A DNA stretch of 25,655 nucleotides from assembly GCA_002422085.1 (NCBI GenBank), contig DISZ01000017.1:217-25871 (forward strand), in the 5' to 3' direction. This document shows, piece by piece, positions 15,088 through 24,126 of the stretch. The position numbers were made by a program, and so were the translations under genes. Under the pieces are notes generated by a model, which was not told the origin of the DNA, made no database searches, and saw only the letters and a program-made list of their open reading frames with translations. This stretch comes from Rhodobacteraceae bacterium UBA6197. Its GTDB lineage: Bacteria; Pseudomonadota; Alphaproteobacteria; Rhodobacterales; Rhodobacteraceae. The first letter of the stretch is position 1, and every line of letters begins with the position of its first letter.

Positions 15088-16668
15088 TCAGTCGACCAAG
15101 GCGCCATCCAGCGCCCGACCAATCAGCGCAATGGTTTCGTCAATGCCGTAAAGCGCGACAAAGCCGCCAAAACGCGGCCCCTGACTGGCACCCAAGAGCA
15201 CCTCGTAAAGCGCCGTGAACCAGCCGCGCAGAGGGTCGAACCCATGTTCGGTGCCGACCGCAAAGACCATCGTCTGCAGTGCCTCACCGTCCAGCCCGCC
15301 AGCCCAATCCTTCAACCGCGCCGCCAGATCCTGCAGCGCCGCGCGTTCCTGATCGTTGGGCAGGCGGAACACCCGCGTTGGCGCCACGAAATCGCGGAAG
15401 TAGCGCACCGCGAATTCGGCCGCCTGATCCAGATCGGGGTTCGCCTCGGGGCTCGCCTCGGGAGCATAGCGCTTGATAAAGCCCCAAAGCCCGGACTTGT
15501 CGGTCGCCCCGGCCACCGAGGCCAGATTGAGCAGCATCGCAAACGGCACCACCATATGGCTTTGCGGCACCTGACCGCCATGGATATGCCAGACCGGGTT
15601 GTTGACCTGCGCCGCCACATCCTGCCCGTGATAGGCTTTCAGTTGCTGGTGATACTCGTCCACCGCCTTCGGGATCACGTCGAAATACATCCGCTTGGCG
15701 GTTTTCGGCTTGAGATACATGAAATAGCTCAGGCTTTCACTGGAAGCATAGGTCAGCCATTCATCGATCGACAGCCCGTTGCCTTTCGACTTCGAGATTT
15801 TTTCGCCATTCTGGTCCAGAAACAATTCGTAGGTGAAATGCTCGGGCGCGCGTCCGCCAAGGACTTTGCAAATCCCGTCGTAGATCGGGGTATTGGTCGA
15901 ATGGTCCTTGCCATACATCTCGAAATCCACATCCAGCGCGGCCCAGCGCGCGCCGAAATCGGGCTTCCATTGCAGCTTTACATTGCCGCCGGTGACCGAG
16001 ACCGTGACCTCTTCGCCATCTTCATCGACATAGCTGATCGTGCCCGCCTTCGCATCGACATTGGTCAGCGGCACATAAAGCACTTTGCCGGTTTTCGGGC
16101 TGATCGGCAGAAAGCAGCTATAGGTCTGCTGGCGCTCTTCGCGCAGACTGGCCAACATGATCTTCATGATGTCGTCGTAGCGTTCCGCCGCGTGCAGCAG
16201 AATTTCATCCATCTTGCCCGATTTGTAATACTCGGTCGCGCTGGCAAATTCGTAGTCAAACCCGAACGTGTCCAGAAACCGCCGCAGCATGGCGTTGTTG
16301 TGGTCGCCAAAACTGGCGAATTCGCCAAACGGGTCCGGCACATCGGTCAGCGGCTTTTGCATGTGGCCGCGCAGCATTTCCTGGTTCGGAACATTCTCGG
16401 GCACCTTGCGCATGCCGTCCATATCATCCGAAAAGCACAGCAATTTCGTGGGGATATCCGAGATAACCTCAAACGCACGGCGCACCATCGTGGTGCGGGC
16501 AACTTCGCCAAAGGTGCCGATATGCGGCAGCCCGCTAGGGCCATATCCGGTCTCGAACAGCACATAGCCCTTCTTGGGCGGCGCCTTTTCATAGCGTTTC
16601 AGAACGCGACGCGCTTCCTCGAAAGGCCAGGCTTTGGAGTTCATCGCAGCGTCGCGGAGCTTCGTCAT
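15088..16668 (-). CDS. lysK: Lysyl-tRNA synthetase, class I
   Basis: The enzyme charges tRNA-Lys with lysine. It is the class I form, found in archaea and in some bacteria including many alphaproteobacteria. From the ATG at 16668 (MTKLRDAAMNSKAWPF, with GAGG six bases upstream) it has 526 residues, the usual length. The HIGH-type motif is HIGT at 49-52 and the KMSKS-type motif is KISKS at 290-294. An ATG at 16680 (MRYEMTKL), also with a purine-rich site, is a possible alternative start. The longer open frame further upstream is not needed. The C-terminal helical domain (about 380-526) is anticodon-binding in this family. It is divergent from the TerB-like gene. Confidence 0.97.
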   Translation of the reverse strand: MTKLRDAAMNSKAWPFEEARRVLKRYEKAPPKKGYVLFETGYGPSGLPHIGTFGEVARTTMVRRAFEVISDIPTKLLCFSDDMDGMRKVPENVPNQEMLRGHMQKPLTDVPDPFGEFASFGDHNNAMLRRFLDTFGFDYEFASATEYYKSGKMDEILLHAAERYDDIMKIMLASLREERQQTYSCFLPISPKTGKVLYVPLTNVDAKAGTISYVDEDGEEVTVSVTGGNVKLQWKPDFGARWAALDVDFEMYGKDHSTNTPIYDGICKVLGGRAPEHFTYELFLDQNGEKISKSKGNGLSIDEWLTYASSESLSYFMYLKPKTAKRMYFDVIPKAVDEYHQQLKAYHGQDVAAQVNNPVWHIHGGQVPQSHMVVPFAMLLNLASVAGATDKSGLWGFIKRYAPEASPEANPDLDQAAEFAVRYFRDFVAPTRVFRLPNDQERAALQDLAARLKDWAGGLDGEALQTMVFAVGTEHGFDPLRGWFTALYEVLLGASQGPRFGGFVALYGIDETIALIGRALDGALVD

Positions 16669-16767
16669 TTCATACCTCATTGCGGGCACCCCTTGCGCCC
16701 ATCGCGTTCCACCTATTGAACGGGGGGGCAATCGTCAATAATTTGAACCAGAACCGCTCATATCAGG

Positions 16768-17199
16768 ATGGAATTCGTGCCCGACACCCTGCCTTCGCTT
16801 TCGCCGCAAGATGCTCTTGTTGCCATCATGGTCGCCGTTTCCCTGTCAGACGAGTCGGTTCGCACCGCCGAACTGATAGCGATCGAGCAGATGGTCAACC
16901 ACATGCCGATCTTTGCCACCTATGACATCGAACAGATCAGCGTCGTCGCCGGCACGGTCTATGCGTTGCTGGAAGAAGAGGACGGGCTTGACGCGCTGTT
17001 TGGCCTGATCCGGGATGGCCTGCCGGAACGCCTGTTCGAAACCGCCTATGCGCTGGCCTGTGATGTGGCGGCCGCCGACGGCACCCTGCGTCAAAGCGAG
17101 CTGCGCCTGTTGGAGGAAATGCGGCACGAGTTGAACATCGACCGGCTGCACGCAGCGGCCATTGAACGCGGCGCGCGGGCCCGGCACCTGACGCTTTGA
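16768..17199 (+). CDS. TerB-like family protein
   Basis: The 143-residue, mostly helical protein resembles the TerB/TerB-like (tellurite-resistance B, COG3793-type) fold. LSPQDALVAIMVAVSLSDESVR (about 11-32) and ALACDVAAADGTLRQSELRLLEEM (about 95-118) form the two pseudo-repeats with acidic metal-binding positions (D and E in AAADGTLRQSE). No ter operon surrounds it, so tellurite resistance should not be assumed. Members of this family occur widely as single genes of unknown role. It lies divergent from lysK and ends 10 bases before the convergent dacB stop. The ATG used is the first in frame, with a weak ribosome-binding site. Confidence 0.8.
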   Translation: MEFVPDTLPSLSPQDALVAIMVAVSLSDESVRTAELIAIEQMVNHMPIFATYDIEQISVVAGTVYALLEEEDGLDALFGLIRDGLPERLFETAYALACDVAAADGTLRQSELRLLEEMRHELNIDRLHAAAIERGARARHLTL

Positions 17200-17209
17200 G
17201 CGGCGCGCC

Positions 17210-18700
17210 TCAGCTGCCGTAAACCGCGCCCCAGCGCTCGATCAGTTGCTGTTGCAGCCGCTTCGAGCGCCGCACCCATGCCGCCGATCCTTCCGGCGCC
17301 TCGGATTGTGCCGCTGCCTTGCGGCGTGCCACATCGCCGGTGAAAATCGCGAAAACCAGCTCGGTTCCATCCGGCGCGGTCATGTACCCCGCCAAGGTCG
17401 AAACAAAATTCAGCGTCCCGGTCTTGGCATCCACCCGGATCGGATGGTTCTTCACTTCTTTGCCGTTTGCATCCCGCAGCGCGATGTGGCGCAAAATCCC
17501 CCGAAGCCCGGCTTTTTGACCCAAGCCCGCCAGAGCCACCACCATCTCGCGCGGTGAAATCCGCGAAGCAGCCCCCAGACCGGAATGGTCCACAAACCGC
17601 GCGCGGGTGGCGCCGGACCGCGCCGAAAGCCACTCGGTCATGGCCTTCCCCGAGGCCCCTCCGCCGCGGGCCATCGTCGTGGTCTGACCCACCGCCTCGG
17701 CCGTTATATTGGTCGAGAATTTCAGCATGTCGCGCAGCACTTCGCGCAACGGCTCACTGGTTTTTTCAACCAGAACTGTGCCGCCGGGCAAGTTCGTCAC
17801 CTCTTTTGGGGCGGGCAAGGTCACGCCTTGGGCTCGCGCCAGTGTCTGAAACACATCACCCGCATAAAGCGCAGGGCGGCGCACGGGCAGCCAACGGCTA
17901 CCGCCCTTGCCCAATGCCGCGCTGGCAACCGTCCAATGCTCTTTCCCGGAGTTTTCAGAATAGCTGAACAGTGGTCGATCGCGATTTGCCAGACTGATAT
18001 CGGCGGTATAGACGGCCGGCTGATATCGATCCGAACGCGCATCCATCGCCAACTGATACCCCCCCGCGGCGCGGCGCCACTGAAAGTGCACCCGGTTGTA
18101 ATTCAGGATTATCCCCGAAACAGCCGGATTATAGCCCACATGCTCGGGTTGATCGTCCGCGATCTCGTGCGCGTAGGGCAAAGCACCTCCCCAGACCAGG
18201 AACGAACCGGTGATCCCGGTCACGCCTTGTCTGGCCAGCGCGGCGGCCATTTCCGCCACCTGATCGGTGCCCAGAGTCGGGTCGCCACCACCGGCAAACA
18301 CCAGATCTCCTCTGATCTTGCCTCCCGAGATCGGCCCGGTGGCGATCAACCGGGTGCGGAACCGATATGCGGGGCCCAGATGCGCCAATGCGTAAAGCGA
18401 GGTGATGGTCTTGGCGGTGCTCGCGGGGGGCATGGGCCGGTCGCCTCCCCGCGCCTCCAGCACGAGGCCGGTCGCGGCATCGGCGACGAGATAGGCAACC
18501 TCGCCCCCCAGCTTTGCCGCAGCGATCAGGTCATCCGCTGGCGCGGCCGGCACGGATGCACCTTGCGTGCTCCCCCGCGCGAGTGCCGCCCCGTCCACCC
18601 GCGCCAAAGGGCGCGGCGAAACGGCGGGCGCCTGCGCATGGGCCAGATCGGCCGCCCCGGCCATCAACCATCCCAACACCAGTCGCCGAGAATACCGCAT
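17210..18700 (-). CDS. dacB: D-alanyl-D-alanine carboxypeptidase/endopeptidase (PBP4, family S13)
   Basis: This periplasmic penicillin-binding protein trims or opens peptidoglycan cross-links. All three active-site motifs are present in 496 residues: S94-T-A-K97 in PPASTAK, S329-T-N331 in KFSTNI, and K426-T-G428 in DAKTGTL. The long insert between the first two motifs is typical of the S13 family. The N-terminus MRYSRRLVLGWLMAGAADLAHAQA is a signal peptide whose SRRLVL resembles a twin-arginine (Tat) motif, so export folded is possible. A low-complexity Ala/Pro stretch (about 25-55) links it to the catalytic part. nadD ends a further 49 bases upstream and may be cotranscribed. Confidence 0.95.
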   Translation of the reverse strand: MRYSRRLVLGWLMAGAADLAHAQAPAVSPRPLARVDGAALARGSTQGASVPAAPADDLIAAAKLGGEVAYLVADAATGLVLEARGGDRPMPPASTAKTITSLYALAHLGPAYRFRTRLIATGPISGGKIRGDLVFAGGGDPTLGTDQVAEMAAALARQGVTGITGSFLVWGGALPYAHEIADDQPEHVGYNPAVSGIILNYNRVHFQWRRAAGGYQLAMDARSDRYQPAVYTADISLANRDRPLFSYSENSGKEHWTVASAALGKGGSRWLPVRRPALYAGDVFQTLARAQGVTLPAPKEVTNLPGGTVLVEKTSEPLREVLRDMLKFSTNITAEAVGQTTTMARGGGASGKAMTEWLSARSGATRARFVDHSGLGAASRISPREMVVALAGLGQKAGLRGILRHIALRDANGKEVKNHPIRVDAKTGTLNFVSTLAGYMTAPDGTELVFAIFTGDVARRKAAAQSEAPEGSAAWVRRSKRLQQQLIERWGAVYGS

Positions 18701-18749
18701 ACCGCCCCCGCTCTTGTCACATCAAGTTAGCGCGCGGCAAGGTCAGGCA

Positions 18750-19358
18750 TCAAGCCTTGCCGTACCATCCGGCCGCCGCCCGGATTGCCGACGACGACAT
18801 GTCCAGCATCGGCACGTTCACAAAACACCAGGCCGGTGGCTTGCGACTGGCCAGAAGTTTGGCCTGTTCGGCTGGCAGCCGCGCGTCGTCAAAGACCAAA
18901 GCCGTTTTCGACCGCCGCGCCGCCATCCGCACGCCCGGCCGCGCCAGCACCCCGACCGGCACCATCCGCAGGATCTGTTGCCAATCCTCCCAGCGGTGAA
19001 ACTGCGCCAGATTGTCGGCCCCCATCAGCCAGACGAACCGCACACCGGGGTAAAGCCGGATCAAGCGCACCAGCGTTTGCGCAGTATAGCGGGTGCCCAG
19101 ATCCGCCTCGATCCCGGTAACGTCAACGCGCGGGTCGCACATGATCTCGCGGGCCCTGGCAATCCGTTCGTTCATGGGCGCGGGGCCATGCGACTTCAAA
19201 GGGTTGCCCGGACTGACCAGCCACCAGACACGATCCAATCCGAAACGTCGCAATGCCTCGCGCGTGATCATTGCGTGCCCCTCGTGGGCCGGGTCGAACG
19301 ACCCGCCCAGCAGGCCGATTGACATGCCCGGCATAGCGATGGGAAAGCCTTGTCTCAT
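18750..19358 (-). CDS. nadD: Nicotinate-nucleotide adenylyltransferase
   Basis: The enzyme joins ATP and nicotinate mononucleotide to deamido-NAD, the penultimate step of NAD synthesis. The 202-residue product has the nucleotidyltransferase signature GGSFDPAHEGH (18-28), the substrate-side WWLVSPGNPLK (45-55) and the second signature MSSSAIR (about 186-192). The N-terminal extension MRQGFPIAMPG before the fold is of the kind seen in rhodobacterial NadD, so the ATG at 19358 is kept although its ribosome-binding site is weak; ATGs at 19334 and 19325 are alternatives. The usual partner rsfS is not downstream here; dacB is. Confidence 0.96.
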   Translation of the reverse strand: MRQGFPIAMPGMSIGLLGGSFDPAHEGHAMITREALRRFGLDRVWWLVSPGNPLKSHGPAPMNERIARAREIMCDPRVDVTGIEADLGTRYTAQTLVRLIRLYPGVRFVWLMGADNLAQFHRWEDWQQILRMVPVGVLARPGVRMAARRSKTALVFDDARLPAEQAKLLASRKPPAWCFVNVPMLDMSSSAIRAAAGWYGKA

Positions 19359-19418
19359 GTTGCCCAGCCGTAGCGGATCGGCTCAGCCTTGGGGAGAGGG
19401 AATTTGGCCTGCCCGCAG

Positions 19419-20561
19419 TCAAACTGCCGATGACGATGCCGGCGCGGCAGGCACCACCGGCAGAGTGCAACCTGTGGCGGCATCCGACGCAATTTGGGTA
19501 GTCTTGCACGGCGCCGTGTCGTTGATCGGAGCACAGTGCCCCACTTTCGGGGTCACGACCGTACAGCGCGAGCGACCCTGATGTTTCGAAGCGTAGAGCG
19601 CGGCATCCGCATCCGCGAGCATCCGTTGCGGGTCGGGCTGGGCATAGCTTTGCGACATCACCACCCCCAAACTGGCCGATACCCCGGACGGTTCGCCATT
19701 CACCCGGCAGCGCTCTTCCAGCCCGGCGATGATCCGCGCGCCCAACGCCAACAACTGGTCGGGTTCGATCGGACCCCGCAGAATCAACGCGAACTCGTCC
19801 CCGCCGATCCGTGCCACCAGATCGCCGCGCCGCATTTCCTCGTGCAAAACCTGTGCGACGGTTGCCAGAACCCGGTCCCCGGCAGCATGGCCCAAAGTAT
19901 CATTGACCGCCTTGAAATGATCGAGATCCAGATGCGCCAGCGCAAATCCCGGACTGCCGCGCGCGACTTGGTCGATTGCCGCCTGCAGGCCAAAATCAAA
20001 CGCCCGCCGGTTCGCCAAGCCGGTCAGCGCGTCGGTCATCGCCTGTGCCTCGGCGGCACGGCGCGCTGCTTGAAGGCGTTCATTCAGACCCTGCCATTCG
20101 CCCATCACCGCCGTCTTGGCCTCTTGCAAATAGAGCAGCTCCATCGCGAGGTCGCTTGGCGCGAAGTCGGCATCGGTCAGGTGGTGTTTGCGCACCGCGT
20201 CGGCCAGACCGACACCGAACGACATGTTCAGGAAAATCCCCTCGGCCCCATCGGCACCTACCGGCACCGCGATGCCGCGCAGCGTCGTGGCGGGGTCGCG
20301 GCGCAGAGTCAGTTGCAACCGCTGCCCTACCAAATCGCGCACCGATTGCGCAGAGTCGCCACGAACCCGCCGCGCCCGGCGCAGATCAAAGTGATCGGCG
20401 AAGGGCAAACCCACCGGATCGCCCCGTCCGATCAGCTTGACCATGGTCGGCCCGGCCGCACAAAGACCTCCTGTGGGGCCGACCCACAGGTACATCGGCA
20501 TCAGTTGCCCAAGCACTGCTACCGGCAGTGTGATCCGGTCTTGGGGCAACGCCATGTTCAT
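19419..20561 (-). CDS. Diguanylate cyclase with N-terminal HNOBA-like domain
   Basis: The product is 380 residues. Residues about 10-150 resemble the HNOBA domain (the PAS-like partner of H-NOX sensors), including MYLWVGPTGGL and FLNMSFGVGLADAV. A short coiled linker (about 155-175) leads to a GGDEF domain (176-335). The active site is GGDEF at 253-257, and the product-inhibition I-site RRGD is at 244-247, five residues before it, so the enzyme should make c-di-GMP under feedback control. A 40-residue Ala/Pro/Thr-rich tail with Cys residues is of unknown use. The start overlaps the H-NOX-like stop (ATGA), so they are made together and probably form a sensor-effector pair. Confidence 0.93.
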   Translation of the reverse strand: MNMALPQDRITLPVAVLGQLMPMYLWVGPTGGLCAAGPTMVKLIGRGDPVGLPFADHFDLRRARRVRGDSAQSVRDLVGQRLQLTLRRDPATTLRGIAVPVGADGAEGIFLNMSFGVGLADAVRKHHLTDADFAPSDLAMELLYLQEAKTAVMGEWQGLNERLQAARRAAEAQAMTDALTGLANRRAFDFGLQAAIDQVARGSPGFALAHLDLDHFKAVNDTLGHAAGDRVLATVAQVLHEEMRRGDLVARIGGDEFALILRGPIEPDQLLALGARIIAGLEERCRVNGEPSGVSASLGVVMSQSYAQPDPQRMLADADAALYASKHQGRSRCTVVTPKVGHCAPINDTAPCKTTQIASDAATGCTLPVVPAAPASSSAV

Positions 20562-21145
20562 TCCGCCCCCACCACCGGCTGGGCAAGATCGAACCGCCGC
20601 CCCACGGCAAAGCGCGCATCGTGCAATTCGATCGAAAGAAGCTCGGTCCCGTTTTTCGGTGCCATGGGCTCGATCGTGGCCAACGCCCCATAGTCATCGG
20701 CCATGGCGCGCAAAAGACCGGTCGCTATTGCCCCCCAGCCGGGTAGATCCCCTTGCACAGTCAAGGTGAAACGCCCTCCGGCATGCACGTTCAAACCGAG
20801 GGCAGGCAAATCGAGATCCGGCAACGCCATCAATCCCCTGCCCTGCAGCTCGTCCAGCGACAGCAGAAAATCGGCGTAATCGACGCCACCAAAGCGCAAC
20901 AACCGTCGCAGCGGTTCTTGCGTCACCAGAAATGCCCCGAAATCCTCAAGCAATGCAGCACGTGGCTTGCCCAACCGCCCAGATGCCGACGCCAGCACGA
21001 CATCGGTCACATCGTCGTCATAGTGCAGCATCGCCTCAAACCCGTCCGGTCCCAGCCCGGCCGCGCTGGCAACGTCGGCCCATAGCGTCCCGCCATAGGT
21101 TTCGCACAAGAATATTTGAATGGAACGGTTTATCAGACCGTGCAT
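20558..21145 (-). CDS. H-NOX-like sensor lacking the heme ligand signature
   Basis: The 195-residue protein begins MHGLINRSIQIFLCETYG, the typical H-NOX N-terminus, and continues with FGAFLV (69-74), FLLSLDEL (93-100), LPDLDLPAL (108-116) and GLLRAMADDYG (143-153), all in family order. The proximal heme His, normally the residue after the LDNL-like segment near 102, is Gln101 (codon CAG). The YxSxR propionate-binding motif is replaced by VQGDL (130-134). The fold is therefore present but classical heme binding should be lost. The ATG at 21145 is chosen as the family start; a GTG at 21154 is possible. It is translationally coupled to the HNOBA-GGDEF cyclase and probably controls it by a non-heme or protein signal (inference). 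Confidence 0.87.
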   Translation of the reverse strand: MHGLINRSIQIFLCETYGGTLWADVASAAGLGPDGFEAMLHYDDDVTDVVLASASGRLGKPRAALLEDFGAFLVTQEPLRRLLRFGGVDYADFLLSLDELQGRGLMALPDLDLPALGLNVHAGGRFTLTVQGDLPGWGAIATGLLRAMADDYGALATIEPMAPKNGTELLSIELHDARFAVGRRFDLAQPVVGAE

Positions 21146-21221
21146 CGGAACCACCCTTCAAGACTGCCCCAAGCCTAGACTGCCCGAGTTAAAAAACTGC
21201 CAATGACTCTGGGGTCGGGAC

Positions 21222-22970
21222 TCAGGGGCCGATGGTAAAGCGACTGTCACCCAATTGGATCGCGCCAATGCCCGACGGGACGATCAAGACCCCCTCGGCG
21301 ATCAGGCGGTCGATCAGCACTGTGGCCGACAGTTGCGTGCCGCCCAGTTGCACCTGCCCGCCCCTCCCGGACCAGAAACCGCCCACCTTTTGAAAAGTCT
21401 CGACGCCGGCCAGCGCTCGACGCGGCCCATCCATCAACAACAGCAAGACCTCGTCACCCTCGCGATGCGGCAACAGATCTGCGCGCACCAGCAGGCAGCC
21501 GGGGTTTCCCGCAGGGGTCCGCAACGCACAGGCGGCAAGGATCGGTTCCGCCAGCGTTGCGCCGACATCGCCCAGGAATCCGTCCGGCAGCGTCGCGCCA
21601 CGAGGCAAGACGGGCAGACGCGCGGCGACCGCTTCCTCGGTCGCAGCGTCCTTTGGCACGGCCAAATCGGTGTACTCCCAAAGACTGTCCGCCGCGTCCA
21701 ACTGCGCGAGCCGCTTGGCCAGCGCTTCTTGACCCGGTGCATCGGCCCTCACCCGCAGGGCGGCCACCGCCGATGTCCCCGCCCGGCCCCAATCATGCGC
21801 CATTTCCCAAAGCGGCAGGCGCTCGGGCAAAGTCACGCCCTCGGCGTAGCGCGTCATCTGCGATCTCACGGCAATCGCCTCGGCGTTCAAGACCGGCGTC
21901 AACCAAAGCGCGGCCACCGCGATCAGTACCAGCGCCATGGCCAGATTGGCGCGCCTGATCCGCGTCTGCCAGCGCCGCCCGCCTAGCGCCGCCAGAGCAT
22001 AGAGCCCCGCATAGCCCAGCACCACCGCCACCCCGACGCCAGCTGCAACCCGGCCCGGCGTCCAGCCATACTGCACCACCCGCTGCGCCACGGCCCAAGC
22101 CGCGAGCCCCGCCAGAATCGGCAGCAGTATGGCCAAACCAAGCGCAGACCAGTTGATGATCCGGCTACGCGCGGCCTCGGCATCGTTCTGGTCAACCACA
22201 ATCGAAATCAGCGAAACCACGGCCGCCGCCACCGCCATCAGCACCGCAGCCGCCGACAGATGGCCAAACAGTTGCGCCAGCCCCCGTAGCGGCAACACAC
22301 CCACAAATACCACCACGACCACCAGCACCACCGGAACCAACAGCCGTATCAGCCGCAACACCAGATAGGGCGACACCAGATCCGACATCTCGCTGACCAC
22401 CGCCAGCCCCAGCCCCAGAACTGCCCCGGTCAGCACCCAGATCACGATTTCTTCGCGCAGCAGGTCCTGCAAGAACCGCAACCCGACCAGTTGCAGCATC
22501 TCGGACGACAGCAACAGCACCAGCCAGACCACCCCGACAAAGGCCCAAGCCGCAGCATAGCGTACCACGATATTCCACGAATTGATGAACAGCGCCGCAT
22601 AGTCGCGCCAGCCGTCGCGCCCACTTTGCGCCACCCCCATCAAGAACGGCACCGGCAGCGCCCCCAACAGCAGCATCGCCATCATCACATGCCCGCTGTC
22701 CAGAAAGTCACCCGGTCTTTCAAAACGAAACGAGGCCCAGACCGTCAGCGCCGTGACCGGGGTCGCAACCAGCGCGGCGGCGATCAAGGCCCGACGCGAC
22801 CCGATCTCACCCAGCATCACCAGCGCAGCTCCAAAAAACGCTATCGCCAGAACCGCCAGGGCCAGCGCCAGTCGCGGCTGTGTATAGCTTGAAAATACCT
22901 CGGCCAGACTCCACCCCGCCAGACCCGCCAGCACCCCCAGCGTGACATGCTGCACCCGAAACAGAACCAT
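21222..22970 (-). CDS. DUF4153 multispanning membrane protein
   Basis: From the ATG at 22970 (MVLFRVQHVTLG, preceded by AAGGTGG) the protein has 582 residues. The ATG at 22994 lacks a good ribosome-binding site. About ten to twelve hydrophobic helices fill residues 5-390, with a very hydrophobic run LVPVVLVVVVVFVGVLPL. A soluble, probably periplasmic, C-terminal domain follows (about 395-582). This is the layout of DUF4153 proteins, whose function is unknown. Nothing in the sequence suggests a substrate. It lies between the HAD phosphatase and the H-NOX-like gene on the same strand, with gaps of 64 and 76 bases. Confidence 0.85.
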   Translation of the reverse strand: MVLFRVQHVTLGVLAGLAGWSLAEVFSSYTQPRLALALAVLAIAFFGAALVMLGEIGSRRALIAAALVATPVTALTVWASFRFERPGDFLDSGHVMMAMLLLGALPVPFLMGVAQSGRDGWRDYAALFINSWNIVVRYAAAWAFVGVVWLVLLLSSEMLQLVGLRFLQDLLREEIVIWVLTGAVLGLGLAVVSEMSDLVSPYLVLRLIRLLVPVVLVVVVVFVGVLPLRGLAQLFGHLSAAAVLMAVAAAVVSLISIVVDQNDAEAARSRIINWSALGLAILLPILAGLAAWAVAQRVVQYGWTPGRVAAGVGVAVVLGYAGLYALAALGGRRWQTRIRRANLAMALVLIAVAALWLTPVLNAEAIAVRSQMTRYAEGVTLPERLPLWEMAHDWGRAGTSAVAALRVRADAPGQEALAKRLAQLDAADSLWEYTDLAVPKDAATEEAVAARLPVLPRGATLPDGFLGDVGATLAEPILAACALRTPAGNPGCLLVRADLLPHREGDEVLLLLMDGPRRALAGVETFQKVGGFWSGRGGQVQLGGTQLSATVLIDRLIAEGVLIVPSGIGAIQLGDSRFTIGP

Positions 22971-23034
22971 TCTCGCCCACCTTTTCTTTCGCATCGAAAG
23001 CTAGCGTCGCGCGGGGCCAAACACCAGCGCCGCC

Positions 23035-23748
23035 TTAGTCGCCCCGCGCCGCCAGCCATGCCGGAATCGCGCCAATGTCGGGCAATATCGCATCGGCCAA
23101 AGGGGCCAGGGCCTCGGCGCGGGCCGGGCCGGTCAACACACCCAGAACCACCATTCCGGCGGCGCGCCCGGCGGCCAGATCGTGACGGCTGTCGCCCACC
23201 ATTGCCACCGACTCCGGGGCCAGACCCATCGCCTTGGCAAAGGCCAGCAACTGCCCCGGTTCGGGTTTTGCGCCATGTCCGCTGTCATAACCTGCGACAA
23301 AATCGAAAAGATCGGCCACACCGGCCTGCGCCAGATGCTTGCGCGCGGGCACTTCGGAATCGTTGGTCGCCAGCCCCAGCCGCAAACCGCCGGCGCGCAA
23401 GCCCATGAACAAGGGGCGCAGCGGCACGGCCTCGGCCAGCGGCACGTCTTCGGCGCGCAGGTTCATCCAGCGTATCAGGCGCTCGGCCTCCCATCCGGTC
23501 AGATGCGGCAAGAGGTGCTCGGCGATGAACTCGGCCGTGCCCGCGATGACCGGGCTATGTGGCTCGAAATGTCCCGGCTGGTCGGCGTGCGGCATCACAT
23601 AGCCGATAGCCGCAGCCAGGCGCTGCACCTCGACCGGGTCGCCCGCAGCCAGCTCGATCAAAAGCGCGCGGGCCCATTCCCCCCAGGTCGCGGTAAAGTC
23701 GAACAGCGTTCCGTCCTTGTCGAACAGAATTCCCAGGATGCGCGCCAT
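23035..23748 (-). CDS. HAD-family phosphatase, phosphoglycolate-phosphatase-like
   Basis: The 237-residue hydrolase has HAD motif I at DKDGTLFD (10-17, nucleophile D10), motif II at LATND, a motif III Lys in GAKPEPG, and motif IV at MVGDSRHDLAAG. The helical cap between motifs I and II is of the phosphoglycolate-phosphatase (Gph/PGP) type. The ATG at 23748 is preceded by GAAGGAGAGATC, which is strong; upstream reading-frame sequence is not used. The exact substrate (2-phosphoglycolate or another small phosphate ester) cannot be read from the sequence. It lies 59 bases after the DUF3572 gene on the same strand. Confidence 0.92.
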   Translation of the reverse strand: MARILGILFDKDGTLFDFTATWGEWARALLIELAAGDPVEVQRLAAAIGYVMPHADQPGHFEPHSPVIAGTAEFIAEHLLPHLTGWEAERLIRWMNLRAEDVPLAEAVPLRPLFMGLRAGGLRLGLATNDSEVPARKHLAQAGVADLFDFVAGYDSGHGAKPEPGQLLAFAKAMGLAPESVAMVGDSRHDLAAGRAAGMVVLGVLTGPARAEALAPLADAILPDIGAIPAWLAARGD

Positions 23749-23807
23749 GATCTCTCCTTCACGTTTTGCGCAAGCTGGCCGAAGGGCAGCGACTGTGCAA
23801 GCGGTTC

Positions 23808-24092
23808 TCAGGTCCAATTCGCCATATCGCCACCGCCCAGCGCCATCCGGGCCAACATCGGTTGATCGGGGGAAATCGCGGCGCTTTCGGCAAAGCCCAG
23901 CACCCATTCGTCGCGCAGCAACAGGAAATCCAGCACCGAGACCAGAAACGCCGGGTCCGACGCCCCCGCGCGCACCTCGGCCACCGAGGCTCCGCTGGCC
24001 CCCAGGAACGCCCCGAACACCTCGTCATCCGCTGCGATCCAGCCCAGGGCCTGCAACGCGACCGTCTGAGCGATATCTTGCCGCATCATCAT
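23808..24092 (-). CDS. DUF3572 protein
   Basis: The 94-residue acidic helical protein (MMMRQDIAQTVALQALGWIA, DFLLLRDEWVLGFAE) matches the DUF3572 type found in alphaproteobacteria, commonly next to pleD. Three ATG codons in a row (24092, 24089, 24086) follow a GGAG site; the first is used here. The function is unknown. It is transcribed divergently from pleD with 88 bases between the starts, so shared control is likely. Confidence 0.87.
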   Translation of the reverse strand: MMMRQDIAQTVALQALGWIAADDEVFGAFLGASGASVAEVRAGASDPAFLVSVLDFLLLRDEWVLGFAESAAISPDQPMLARMALGGGDMANWT

Positions 24093-24118
24093 TCAGGATC
24101 TCCGCCAGAAAGGGTTTG

Positions 24119-24126
24119 TTAACCAT
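24119..24126 (+). promoter_or_regulatory. CtrA half-site-like TTAACCAT between DUF3572 and pleD
   Basis: TTAACCAT sits in the 88-base divergent region. In Caulobacter this octamer is a known CtrA-associated half-site. A single octamer is weak evidence, but its place between a cell-cycle-type regulator and its usual neighbour is fitting. Confidence 0.3.

Noticed and set aside
16768..17199. Tellurite-resistance locus
   Set aside because: A lone TerB-like gene without terC, terD or terZ does not support tellurite resistance.
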